DNA of 52,973 bases from Pseudomonadota bacterium. GTDB taxonomy: Bacteria > Myxococcota_A > Polyangia > Haliangiales > Haliangiaceae. The position numbers were made by a program, and so were the translations under genes. Below are positions 45,301 through 52,973 of the stretch, one piece after another. The notes beneath the pieces were generated by a model. It made no database searches. It worked only from the letters and a program-made list of their open reading frames with translations, and had not been told where the DNA came from. The stretch spans positions 1-52,973 of the forward strand of contig JAKSDA010000610.1 in the NCBI GenBank assembly GCA_022360315.1, written 5' to 3'. The first letter of the stretch is position 1. Every line of letters starts with the position of its first letter.

Positions 45301-47869
45301 ATTCTCCGGCAACTGCGGTCACCATCTCGGTCGGCAGATCGGGGTCCTCGAACTCGTAACCGGCCCGGCGTGCCGGCTCGACCAGGATTCGCTCCAGATC
45401 GTCGGGAGGCGGCGTTCCCAGGAGCTGGAGAGATTGGCCCAATCGCTCCCGGAGCGGAGCGAGCTGCTGGGCGCGGAGAAGAAAATCGTCGCGCAGTGTG
45501 ATCACCAGTCGGACTGGATCGTCGCCGGGACCGACGGCTCGCATGAGCCCCGCGGCGTAGAGAGCCCGTTCGTCGGCGTCGAGACACAGGGTCAGGAGTT
45601 CCTCGAACTGATCGATGACCAGGAGTAGTGTGTCCTTGCCGGCCAGCTTTCTGAGGGCATCGCCCAGGGCGCCGATGTCTTGTTCGAGGTTTTTGCGCAG
45701 GTCGCCCACATCGAGGCCCTCTCTCTCCATACGGCCCTGCAGTTGAGCGAGTGGTTTCGGTCCGGGCCGCGTGGTGATCGCCCGCCAATTGTCCGGCAGT
45801 GCCGGGATGACCCCGGCCTGGACAAACGAGCTCTTGCCGGCACCCGATGGACCGACCACCGCGAGCATCGATTGCACGCGCAGGCGGTTCACACAGGCCT
45901 CGGCCTCGCGTTCGCGGCCAAAGAAGTTGGCTGCGTCTCGGGGCGAAAATGTCGAAAGGCCCTTGTAGGGGGCATCAGAGCCATCATCGGCGGTGTCGGC
46001 GCGGTCTTTCTTTGCCTGATCCAGACCGACCAGATGCTCTTTGTACCAGGGCCAGAATTCGCTGTCGTGTCTTTCGAAACCGACTGGAAACGCGACCAGC
46101 TTGGCCCCGTATCGGCCCGGCCCGTCGAACAGAAACAGCTCGTCCGGAGCACCCGGCGCCGGGGCGAGAAGTTGAATGAGCGGGCTCAGAGAAAGCACGA
46201 ACTCGCCGCTTCTGTCGGTGAGGACGACCTTATCGTCTCCCGGTGCAGCCTCTTCTGGAAGCGTCACGACGATGCGGGACGAGCGTCGGGCGCCCATCCA
46301 TCGCTCTGTGCGACCGCCTCGTCCCACGATCACTGGATAGTCGCATAGAAACGACAATGCTTTGAGAAGACCGGCTACTTTGGGCACCAGCTGGGCCAGC
46401 GCGTCAAGTGCTTGCCGGCCGCTCTCGTCGTCTTCCAGCTCGGTTGCGCCGCGTTCCTCGAGCGCGGCCAGCTCGTCGAAGAGTTCGTTCGAAGGGGTGT
46501 CCCCCCGTGGTGTAAAAAGCAGCAGCACCAGTTCGGGAACCGGGTATGCGTCGGGTTTGGCGGCAAACGGGCCGAGCAGAACACGGGTCAGTTCGAGCCA
46601 GTCTTTCGGCGAGAAACTGTGCCGGCGCAATCTGGCCAGACAGTCGCGAGCGGTGCGGACTTCGCCGTCGCCTCCTGCGCCAACCCGGGTAAAGCCGGCG
46701 ATCGCCAACAGGCCGACCAATCTCACCGCGACGCGAATTATCTGGAATGCGGCATCGAGCGCGCGTTGCGGGCTGCGCGCGGCCTCCAGCAGCGCAACTG
46801 CATCGGCCAGCGGCTGTGGAGCCTGCGCGATCGCCGTCTCGCGGGCAAACGGGTCCAGTTGCGGCAGGTGATCGGGTTCGACGTCGAATCCCGCCGCCGC
46901 GCGAAATGCGTTGGCAAAAGCCAAAACATCGCGGAAGCGATCGGCGGGTTTCTTGGCCAGGGCGCGCCTGAGCACTTCGTTTAGACCCGCCGGAAAGCCG
47001 TCGCCCAGCGGTGGGACCTGCTTTGACGCGTGTGCCCGAGCCATTGCGCTGTCGCTGCTGGCGCGAAAGGGAAGCCGCCCGGTCAGCGCTTGATAGGCCA
47101 GGACCGCGACTCCGTACTGATCCGTCCGGGCGTCGACATTGGCCGCATTGACCCACTGTTCGGGCGCCATGTATGGCGGAGAGCCCAGGTACAAACCGCG
47201 GCGGGTCAGGTTGGACATACTCCAGTTGGCGCGCGGATCGTCGTCGGGTTTGGCCGTTTTTGCCCCCTTTCCGACCTTGTTGGCCGCGGTCCGCCCCTCG
47301 TCCTTCAAATCGTCGGCGAGCCGGGCTATTCCAAAATCGAGAAGTTTGGGCAAAAGCCGACCCGCCCGGGCTAGGACCATGACATTGGCCGGCTTGATAT
47401 CGCGGTGGACGATGCCCTCCTGGTGAGCCGTGTGAATCACCTCGCAGATTTTTTCCAGGAGCGGAATGAGCCGGCCCAGGGACAGTGGGCCCTGCAACTC
47501 GAGCAGCTCACTCAACGGCGTGCCGCGCACAAACTCCATCGCCAGCCATAGAATTCCATCTGTTTCCACGCCAAACGCGTAGATGTGCGCGGCATAGGGA
47601 TGGTCGAGCCGCGACGCCAGCCGAGCCTCGCGAAGAAAACGCCGCACTCGATCGGTCTCATTGCCGTCGGCGTCCCATTGCAGGACTTTGATGACCACCT
47701 CGCGCGACAGTTTGACCTGCTCGGCGCGGTACACAGCGCCAAATCCTCCACTGCCAATGAGCTCCTTGACCGAGAAGTCGCCCAGGGTACGACCCACAAT
47801 ATGCCCCTCCAACACAGTCTGTGGGACAGCGTATTCTTCGATCGTCGGGGCCGACTCGTCTCGGTCCAT
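42359..47869 (-). CDS. Giant Ser/Thr kinase-STAND ATPase-WD40 protein
   Basis: 1836 residues from the ATG at 47869; a frame open to 48124 adds 85 unconvincing residues. The kinase domain has IGSGGFGAV (38-46), Lys61, HRDIKPAN (155-162) and DFG (178-180). After a 300-residue linker comes a STAND-type NTPase with P-loop GPSGAGKSS near 674 and the upstream FFGREREAE. A membrane-like helix lies near 1065 (VLITAFLVLATGLVIL). About 15 WD40 repeats from 1157 to 1800 would make two seven-bladed propellers; many end in WD or WN after a GH start. Such proteins are thought to couple ligand or protein sensing by the propeller to ATPase switching and kinase output. Confidence 0.92.
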   Translation of the reverse strand: MDRDESAPTIEEYAVPQTVLEGHIVGRTLGDFSVKELIGSGGFGAVYRAEQVKLSREVVIKVLQWDADGNETDRVRRFLREARLASRLDHPYAAHIYAFGVETDGILWLAMEFVRGTPLSELLELQGPLSLGRLIPLLEKICEVIHTAHQEGIVHRDIKPANVMVLARAGRLLPKLLDFGIARLADDLKDEGRTAANKVGKGAKTAKPDDDPRANWSMSNLTRRGLYLGSPPYMAPEQWVNAANVDARTDQYGVAVLAYQALTGRLPFRASSDSAMARAHASKQVPPLGDGFPAGLNEVLRRALAKKPADRFRDVLAFANAFRAAAGFDVEPDHLPQLDPFARETAIAQAPQPLADAVALLEAARSPQRALDAAFQIIRVAVRLVGLLAIAGFTRVGAGGDGEVRTARDCLARLRRHSFSPKDWLELTRVLLGPFAAKPDAYPVPELVLLLFTPRGDTPSNELFDELAALEERGATELEDDESGRQALDALAQLVPKVAGLLKALSFLCDYPVIVGRGGRTERWMGARRSSRIVVTLPEEAAPGDDKVVLTDRSGEFVLSLSPLIQLLAPAPGAPDELFLFDGPGRYGAKLVAFPVGFERHDSEFWPWYKEHLVGLDQAKKDRADTADDGSDAPYKGLSTFSPRDAANFFGREREAEACVNRLRVQSMLAVVGPSGAGKSSFVQAGVIPALPDNWRAITTRPGPKPLAQLQGRMEREGLDVGDLRKNLEQDIGALGDALRKLAGKDTLLLVIDQFEELLTLCLDADERALYAAGLMRAVGPGDDPVRLVITLRDDFLLRAQQLAPLRERLGQSLQLLGTPPPDDLERILVEPARRAGYEFEDPDLPTEMVTAVAGESGALALLSFTASKLWDMRDRHFHRLSRRAYEALGGVGGALAQHAEATLADMAEEQQAMVREVFRQLVTADGTRAILTRRELKQMLGGSEQSDTVLEELIKARLLVASEGESGDDRVEVVHEALLSSWPRLVRWQREDAESARLRDQLRAAARQWVERKRPRGLLWRGDALLEYRVWYSRYRGSLTDDEQGFARASMREEARGRQHKRLVLITAFLVLATGLVILSQLHRRAGQERDRAEAFATESERRLLDLYVEQGRQALLSGDPMRAFVYLAEARRGGAAGHIPGFLLARATEALAGQLRVLAGHDGAVLSVQFSPDGSLVTTAGHDGKVVLWDAGDGTVRSTLEGHSEPVWMARFNPDGSRLASAGWDGKVILWDTATGQMQWSGKHDDKVMWIGFTGDGTKLATASTDKTAKIWDAGSGQLLTTLEGHTARLTSAALSPTGQHLVTGSFDQTARIWDIEASSYVAAVAGHGGLIPAIDISDDGSRVATASWGRKALLFSILGGAPIPLAEHDAQVTWASFDPGGTHLVTASEDRTAKVWNAHTGKLVLSLEGHTGGIIFAGYSPDGSRILTASRDSTVRMWDARTGLPLWTYIGHRDALWTGHFDRTGTRVVTASFDGTARIWNARQTFHTLASKPRGSVVLGAAHSPDHQQIATVHDDGTVRVWDRQGNELAAVQEGRTDGNLATAETKYKRASVSWSSDGTRLVAAGGAAAVVWDITEARPVHKLGGQGLSIRHAIYDRAGVRIITSGSDRTARLWDARTGALLYTLDGHQAAVTSADFHPEGRLLATASVDKTIRMWDAASGQSLLTLTEHTLQVNSVRFSHSGRYLVTAAEDKTAKVWTTSGGLVTSLEEHTDAVTHAVFSPDEILIATASQDGTVKVWDVVSGRLLWSIELYLTPAWSVEFNQDGRSLLIAHGQTASIWNVSYDDRSTDQIAAFAACRVTYVLDEGQLKRVKTDRSACERRTERQSGPSLR

Positions 47870-48121
47870 TGCGCGTGACTGGCAGAATATGCGATTGGGC
47901 GACCCACCGCCCAACCGCGGTAATCCATCATGACACATCGAGGCGATTGGGTCGTCCCGGTAAACGGTCGACCTGACATTTTTCCCGAACACTTCCGGGA
48001 AGCTCGGCGATTTTTGCAGGTTCGGAAACAGCCCCGGGCAAGGTCCTGACAAGACCGGACAGAGCGGGCCTTGCCGCCGGCCCTGGACGACGGGGATCTC
48101 ACTCGCCGGCAGGAAAACGAT

Positions 48122-48176
48122 CAATGTAGAGACATTGCGACTTCCTCACCTTGGTTGAAGACGTCTGAAAACGTCT
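48122..48176. promoter_or_regulatory. Two perfect inverted repeats upstream of the giant kinase gene
   Basis: CAATGT/ACATTG at 48122-48137 (four-base loop) and AGACGT/ACGTCT at 48159-48176 (six-base loop) lie between the hydrolase stop and the kinase gene, about 250-310 bp before the chosen start. They may be protein-binding sites or a hydrolase transcript end. Confidence 0.35.
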
Positions 48177-48203
48177 GCCGGAGGCCCATATGTGCTCACA
48201 CGA

Positions 48204-49028
48204 TCACTGACGAGCGGACAGGAATCGCTCGAGCGTGTCGAGGTACTGCGTCCAGTTCACCGGCAGGAGAGCATTGTGGCCGCCGCTTTCGAAGAGCACG
48301 AGTTGCTTGTCATTGCTCGCTGCCCATTCGTGGTTGCGGGTTGCGTGAGACGGGTCGATGAGGTCGTCGTCTCTGGCGTGAATGACGAGCAGTGGGCCCG
48401 TATACGACGACAGCTTGCGCTGGTGGTCGAGATGAATGGCAACTTGTCTGGCGAGTTCGTCTCTGGTCACGCCGAGTTCTGTGGGTTCGACCCGGATGAG
48501 CAGTCGTTCGAGCATGTCGGCAATACCGCTCTCGATGACCAGCCCGCCTATGCCGGGGTGGCGGTGGGCGAGTTCGATCGCGTAGATGGATCCGAGCGAA
48601 CGGCCGTATACCCACAATTCCTCCACCGGACGGCCAATTGCTGCGACGATCGGGTCGACGTCGTCGAGCATGCGGACCAGGCCGGGAGTACCGGTGGAAC
48701 CGCCGTAGCCGCGATATTCCGCCAAAACCACGTCGATCGAGAGGGCCGGCCGCGCGTCTGTGCTCGGCTCGGTCTGGCCTGGCGTCGGTCGCCGGGGTGT
48801 CCGGCCGAGAGCGGCGATGGCTTCGACATAATCCGGTATGTAGTCGGCCACGACCTCGCCATTGCCGTGAAAATGAATGAACGTATGACTCGCTTTACCG
48901 CCAGAGCGGCTCGAAAAACGATAACAGGCCAGTTCTGCGTCGTCAGAGCGGACGCGAAATGGCTCGGCAATCGCCTGCTTGCGGGGAAAAAACAGGCGTT
49001 CTGTGATGATCGGATGATCGAGCAACAT
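48204..49028 (-). CDS. Alpha/beta-hydrolase family protein
   Basis: 274 residues from the ATG at 49028. The fold is shown by FIHFHGNGE (oxyanion region), VVLAEYRGYGGSTG, the nucleophile Ser in YGRSLGS, VIHARDDDLI with the acid, and SGGHN with the catalytic His. It resembles the cytoplasmic BAAT/FrsA-like or lysophospholipase-like esterases; substrate unknown. The frame upstream to 49289 has no family pattern. It is in the same direction as the giant kinase gene, upstream of it. Confidence 0.82.
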   Translation of the reverse strand: MLLDHPIITERLFFPRKQAIAEPFRVRSDDAELACYRFSSRSGGKASHTFIHFHGNGEVVADYIPDYVEAIAALGRTPRRPTPGQTEPSTDARPALSIDVVLAEYRGYGGSTGTPGLVRMLDDVDPIVAAIGRPVEELWVYGRSLGSIYAIELAHRHPGIGGLVIESGIADMLERLLIRVEPTELGVTRDELARQVAIHLDHQRKLSSYTGPLLVIHARDDDLIDPSHATRNHEWAASNDKQLVLFESGGHNALLPVNWTQYLDTLERFLSARQ

Positions 49029-49194
49029 GAACGACAGTGTAGCCGCTTCGTCCCGAGAGACGCGAGCATGCTGCGGCACGACATCCGCCTGATGCCGAAT
49101 CGCGTGACGAAGACCCCAGCGGGATTCCACCCCAGGGCCCAGCCGACTTTTGCCCGTCTGATTTTGCCCACCCCGCCCAAAACCAACCACGGAT

Positions 49195-49236
49195 AGCGGT
49201 ATGACATTGCAGTCAAGCGGTATGACAGTGCAGTCA
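49195..49236. repeat. Tandem 21-bp repeat, two units, in a divergent promoter region
   Basis: AGCGGTATGACATTGCAGTCA is followed directly by a copy with one change (AGCGGTATGACAGTGCAGTCA). Each holds TGAC-N6-GTCA, an operator-like palindrome. They lie in the 342-bp gap (49029-49370) between the hydrolase and a divergent lipoprotein gene; nothing else in this gap could be assigned. Confidence 0.7.
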
Positions 49237-49370
49237 CAGTTGCCCCGGGTGATGGGGCAGATAAACATAATCGCGGGTCTGCCGTCCAAGGACGTGTCCA
49301 GGCAACTTTACCTGGGCACTGCACCTTGTTTTGATGACTGTGGAAACACGAAAAAAGAGGAGATACACAT

Positions 49371-50096
49371 ATGGAGCGGAACCGTAGAACAGCAGGCATT
49401 GCGGGGGCCTTTGCCCTTGCCATCGCATTTGCCGGCGGCTGCAATATCTCGACAGAAGGCGCTCTTGGTACTGTGGACTTCACGCCGAACAACTGTGGCC
49501 GGGTCGACGGCTGTGATTTCGCCAGCGGTCTTGGCCTGGGTGGAACAACACAGGTTCAAATCAGCGGAATCAACGGGGCCAGCACAGCTGCAATCGATCT
49601 CGCTTCTGGCGATCCTGAAATCATCGCCGTGACCCCAATTGCTGATGTCGGCGGCCGCCCGACCTGGGAGCTCTACGGCATGGGCGAAGGCAGGGGGCGC
49701 CTCATGGCTGTCGATCGGGACAACGTCGAAGTCGACTTCATCGACGTCGATGTATTTCGGCCGGCTCGTTTGACCATGAAGCCCTTTCTCGGCAATGCAG
49801 TCGGTCCGGTCGATGATCCTGTCTATGACGAGCGCTGGACGGTCAATGCCGGCGAGCGGGTCGTCATGTTGGTGACGCCGGTCGCCTCCGACGATGAGCC
49901 TCTGATTGGCCGCCATCAATACGTCCCATTCATCGAGGTCGAGGAATTCGATAGCTACATCAATGATACCGATCAACTACCCGAGGGAACACTCGACTTT
50001 ACGGCCAGCGCCGGTGAATACACCCTTGCATTTACCGACAACAATTCGGCCAGCAGCATTTCGATTGTCATCGTGGCAGAAGCCGTGTCGAACTGA
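49371..50096 (+). CDS. Lipoprotein of unknown function
   Basis: 241 residues. The signal peptide ends at Cys24 (AGGC). The mature part is beta-rich, with two Cys (NNCGRVDGC) that may pair, many Asp/Gly turns and no domain that I recognise. GAGGAGAT lies six bases before the ATG, a strong ribosome binding site, suggesting it is well expressed. It converges on the symporter gene. Confidence 0.75.
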   Translation: MERNRRTAGIAGAFALAIAFAGGCNISTEGALGTVDFTPNNCGRVDGCDFASGLGLGGTTQVQISGINGASTAAIDLASGDPEIIAVTPIADVGGRPTWELYGMGEGRGRLMAVDRDNVEVDFIDVDVFRPARLTMKPFLGNAVGPVDDPVYDERWTVNAGERVVMLVTPVASDDEPLIGRHQYVPFIEVEEFDSYINDTDQLPEGTLDFTASAGEYTLAFTDNNSASSISIVIVAEAVSN

Positions 50097-50269
50097 TCGC
50101 GATAGAGAGAGAGGAACGCATCGTTGAATGCGTGGAGTGTACACCAGGAGTGGATACTCGGCGCAGGTGGAGGCGAGCAGCGCGGGGGAGGGAGGGCGAG
50201 CAGTGTGGGGGAGGACGGCGAGGGCGACTACAGATGGTCACGCTGGAAAGGATGCAACGTGCGCTCTGT

Positions 50270-51691
50270 TCAGATGGAATCCTGCATTGGCTGCAGATCC
50301 TTGGTCAGCACTTCGCTTTCGCCCTCCCAACGGGCCATCAAGATCGTGCCCACCGTATCGCCAATGACGTTGACAGCTGTGCGACACATATCGAGAAGTC
50401 GGTCGAAAATGAGGATGATGGCCAGAGCTTCTGGCGGAATGACCTGCCCGTCTGGCAAATTATCATTGACCGCATTGAGGATGACCACGATCGCCACGAG
50501 ACTGGCCGAGGGAATTCCGGCCAGTCCGATCGAGGTCAAGAGGGCCATGACCACGACCAGCAATTGAGTGTTGAAATCGAGCGAAATGCCACTGAGCTGG
50601 GCTAAGAATAGAACCGCCACGCATTCGTAGAGAGCGGTTCCATCCATGTTGACCGTGGCGCCCACTGGCAACACAAAGCTGGTCACCCTCTGCGACGCTC
50701 CTGCCCGTTTTTCCACACACTCCATGGTGAGCGGCAAGGTCGCCGCCGAGGAGGCAGTGGAGAACGCAGTCAAGCCGGCAGGGGCAACGGCCTTGAAATG
50801 GCGGATCGGATTGACCCGGGCGACCAGCGCCAGGATGGCTGGCATCACTGCAAAGGCATGGAGGGCGAGCCCCAGGAGCACCGTGATGGCGAAGAGGCTG
50901 AGCTGGCTGAGCCGTTCGAGTACATTGCCACTGGCAAATGTATCGGCTGCCGTGGTGGCGATGAGACACATGACACCCAGCGGCAGAAATCGCAAAATTA
51001 TAAAGGTCAGACGGATCATCACATCGTAGGCCGCTTCCCAGAAGACCAGCATTACCTCGCGTTGCTTGTCCTTGAGCTGGGTGATGAGGAAGCCGAAGAG
51101 CAAGCTAAATGTGATGAGGCCGAGCATTTTTTGCCTGGCCATCGCGTCGATGACGTTTTGCGGCACCAGTTCGTGAAATACGTTGATCACGCTTTCAACC
51201 CCCCTGCCCTCGGTACGCTGGTTGAGCATCTTCATCTTTGCCGCTTCAGAACTGCCCTCGGTTGCCACTGCTGCTACGGCCTCGTCGGCGCTGATTCCGG
51301 CGCTTTCACCCGGCGCAATGGCATTGACCAGCGTGAGCCCGATGAGGATAGCTATAGCACTGGTCGAAATGTAATAGCCCAGGGTCCTGAAGCCCATGCG
51401 CGCAAACCCCTCCATCTTGCCCATGGAGGCGATGGCGCTGACGATCGCAGTCATCACGAGCGGCACGATCAGCATCTTGAGGCCGCTCATGAACAATCCG
51501 CCGATGAGCGCGTAGATCACCATCTCCCAACGGCCCGCGACATCGCCGTCGTCTGGACTGAATACGCCGCCGCTCAGGTAGCCGAGGAACAAGCCGACGA
51601 TGATGCCCGCCAACGCCTGCCAGTGTAGCGACCAATGCCAGAAAGCAAATGGGCTGTGTTGGGGGGAAGAGCCTGAGGAGTCTTCTGTCAT
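50270..51691 (-). CDS. Dicarboxylate/amino acid:cation symporter
   Basis: 473 residues with about eight membrane helices and two re-entrant loops. The family motifs STASSAATLP and NMDGTAL are present, with a substrate-binding segment LTSIGLAGIPSASL later. Such proteins bring glutamate, aspartate or C4-dicarboxylates into the cell with Na+ or H+. GGAGG is five bases upstream of the ATG. A polar insert of about 40 residues (ADEAVAAVATEGSSEAAKMK region) follows the third helix. The porin gene upstream on the same strand may belong to the same uptake route. Confidence 0.92.
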   Translation of the reverse strand: MTEDSSGSSPQHSPFAFWHWSLHWQALAGIIVGLFLGYLSGGVFSPDDGDVAGRWEMVIYALIGGLFMSGLKMLIVPLVMTAIVSAIASMGKMEGFARMGFRTLGYYISTSAIAILIGLTLVNAIAPGESAGISADEAVAAVATEGSSEAAKMKMLNQRTEGRGVESVINVFHELVPQNVIDAMARQKMLGLITFSLLFGFLITQLKDKQREVMLVFWEAAYDVMIRLTFIILRFLPLGVMCLIATTAADTFASGNVLERLSQLSLFAITVLLGLALHAFAVMPAILALVARVNPIRHFKAVAPAGLTAFSTASSAATLPLTMECVEKRAGASQRVTSFVLPVGATVNMDGTALYECVAVLFLAQLSGISLDFNTQLLVVVMALLTSIGLAGIPSASLVAIVVILNAVNDNLPDGQVIPPEALAIILIFDRLLDMCRTAVNVIGDTVGTILMARWEGESEVLTKDLQPMQDSI

Positions 51692-51748
51692 GATTGCCTC
51701 CCTTGGGTTGTCGACCCGAGCTATATTCCGACGGTATCATATACCGGA

Positions 51749-52973
51749 TCAGAATTTGACTCGAGCACCAGCCATTCCGGTGTGGATTGCCTTGGTGCCG
51801 ACTGTGGCGCCCTCGAAACTGATATCGTCGTTCAAAAACAGATAACGATAACCAAAGAAGAGCTCGACCGCCCAATTGGGCATGGAAGTCTGGCGAAGAC
51901 CGATGCTCTCGACCCCATCCTTGAGAGACCCGAGAGTTTGCATCACGGCCAGACCGACCGCTGTACCGCTTACATCTTCCTGGGCATTTTCGCTGAAATA
52001 ACCAAAGTCCGCGGCTACTGCAGTCACTGGGAGTTTGTATCCGATCTTACCATAGAAAAACCATGGCGTATAGTCGGCATCATCGAGGTCGCGCGCTCCG
52101 CCGGCCACGGTGAGGTTAAAACCGTTGCTCATCAGTCCAGAAATCGAGCCATTGACCTGCAGGTAGGGTCTGCCAATTCTCGAGCCATCTGCCACGGCCA
52201 GTGCGCCCCGCAGCTTTAAACTTTCGCTGTCCAGGGCGTGGCGAACTGCCAGATCCCACGCAGAATCGTTGAGAAGCGTCCCCGACAGGGTGAAGCCGGA
52301 CAGCGAGGGGCTATCGTAGCGCAATCGATCCTGGCGGTGGAGGCCGTCCATGTTGCTCATCGCGGCGTCGTTTGTCAGACCGGTCAGCGAGGCGGCCTCG
52401 TTGTCGGCGCGGAATTGCAGAGCACCGGAGTGATCGCCGATGGCGGAGTACACAGCGATAGATGTCCCCGATAAATCGACTTCCGAGGCCGCGTTCGAGG
52501 CAGTGTTTCCCTGGCCGAGCCACAACGTGCCCGCCTTGCTCTTGATATAGACCTGAAGCCGGCGCTCGAGGAATGTCGGTGCGGGAGTGCTCGCGTTCTG
52601 GGTGACCCTGTTGCTGGGATTGGATTCGAATTCGAGCTGCATCTGGAGACCGATGGTCAGCTCGGGTTCCAGTGCATAGTCGACCGATGTCATTACCCGG
52701 GTCGAGGACTGATCGTTGTCGACATGCTGGACTTCGGATTCCTCACCGTCGTAATACACCAGCACTGCCCGGTTCACGTGGCCAGATATGTTGAATTTGG
52801 CCTTCGACGTCGACTGTTCGGTTGGCGAAGTCGCCGGCGCAGCTGCTGGCGAGGTCGCCGGCGCAGCTGCTGGCGGAGTCGCCGGCGCAGCTGCTGGCGG
52901 AGTCGCCGGCGCAGCTGCTGGCGGAGTCGCCGGCGCAGCTGCTGGCGGAGTCGCCGGCGCAGCTGCTGGCGGA
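51749..52973 (-). CDS. Outer-membrane porin, 5' end beyond window
   Basis: The gene enters from the right edge and reads leftward to 51749. After an Ala/Thr/Pro repeat, KFNISGHVNRAVLVYYDG starts a porin-like barrel; alternating hydrophobic strands continue to a C-terminal GARVKF, ending in Phe as outer-membrane barrels do. An internal GTG at 52777 is within the first strand and is not the true start. The signal peptide is outside the window. It is 57 bp upstream of the symporter gene on the same strand. Confidence 0.82.
   Translation of the reverse strand, partial: PPAAAPATPPAAAPATPPAAAPATPPAAAPATPPAAAPATSPAAAPATSPTEQSTSKAKFNISGHVNRAVLVYYDGEESEVQHVDNDQSSTRVMTSVDYALEPELTIGLQMQLEFESNPSNRVTQNASTPAPTFLERRLQVYIKSKAGTLWLGQGNTASNAASEVDLSGTSIAVYSAIGDHSGALQFRADNEAASLTGLTNDAAMSNMDGLHRQDRLRYDSPSLSGFTLSGTLLNDSAWDLAVRHALDSESLKLRGALAVADGSRIGRPYLQVNGSISGLMSNGFNLTVAGGARDLDDADYTPWFFYGKIGYKLPVTAVAADFGYFSENAQEDVSGTAVGLAVMQTLGSLKDGVESIGLRQTSMPNWAVELFFGYRYLFLNDDISFEGATVGTKAIHTGMAGARVKF
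52830..52973 (-). repeat. 24-bp tandem repeat, six units, in the porin gene
   Basis: Six units of GTCGCCGGCGCAGCTGCTGG plus four bases reach the window end; the first differs slightly (GCGAG for GCGGA). On the coding strand each gives ATPPAAAP (ATSPAAAP or ATSP at the inner end). The array may continue beyond the edge. Confidence 0.9.

Noticed and set aside
52830..52973. CRISPR-like or intergenic repeat at the right edge
   Set aside because: Units are contiguous without spacers and are translated in frame with the porin.

Overview
This window looks like chromosomal DNA from a GC-rich deltaproteobacterium of the Myxococcota type. The evidence is four Hanks-type Ser/Thr kinases in 53 kb (one with the HRDISPSN catalytic loop common in myxobacteria), a remnant of the Cys-rich CGDG repeat, many lipoproteins, a parvulin, a pilin-like protein and a TPR/coiled-coil protein. 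I recognise no rRNA, tRNA, transposase or cas gene. The species cannot be told from the sequence alone.

Layout. 1-1.2 kb: decayed surface-protein genes (a Cys-rich repeat fragment and a twice-frameshifted beta-barrel/TSP3 protein). 1.3-4.1 kb: a SWIM zinc-finger protein divergent from an ImuB-like pseudo-polymerase, with inverted repeats in the shared promoter region. 4.2-9.7 kb: S9 peptidase plus Nudix hydrolase, an SDR divergent from an adenosine-deaminase-family enzyme, then a MarR regulator and a truncated Fe-S reductase-like remnant, each preceded by a matching palindrome. 9.7-14.7 kb: kinase with a TonB-like C-terminus, parvulin lipoprotein, type IV pilin-like protein, zinc-ribbon membrane protein. 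14.8-17.7 kb: two-gene molybdenum hydroxylase operon (IorA/IorB type) behind a promoter holding a perfect inverted repeat. 17.8-22.9 kb: glutaredoxin-like protein, BluB, an aldehyde dehydrogenase and a fused allantoicase/OHCU decarboxylase with two competing hairpins before its start. 23.2-31.8 kb: M57-type metalloprotease lipoprotein, recN-nadK, a membrane protein, threonine synthase, the PEP synthase/PPDK regulator (DUF299) and a radical SAM/SPASM protein with an overlapping small membrane protein upstream. 32-37.5 kb: TPR protein, second kinase with a microsatellite-encoded (DK)9 tail, a conserved hypothetical and a YihY/BrkB membrane protein. 37.6-42.3 kb: a six-hairpin glycosidase lipoprotein, a 53-residue peptide with a class I lanthipeptide-like leader and a double-Gly site, and a third kinase ending in a degenerate cyclase-like domain. 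42.4-48 kb: a giant kinase-STAND ATPase-WD40 protein. 48.2-53 kb: alpha/beta hydrolase, lipoprotein, dicarboxylate/amino-acid symporter, and an outer-membrane porin whose Ala/Pro-rich N-terminal repeats run off the right edge.

The most interesting locus is 40.4-48 kb. A RiPP-like precursor with no recognisable modification enzyme in the window sits just upstream of a kinase/pseudo-cyclase, which converges on the kinase-STAND-WD40 gene. Whether they form one system is inference. Other observations of note are the MarR operator pair, the repressor-type operator at iorAB, the allantoicase leader, the thrC leader and several in-frame tandem-repeat protein segments.
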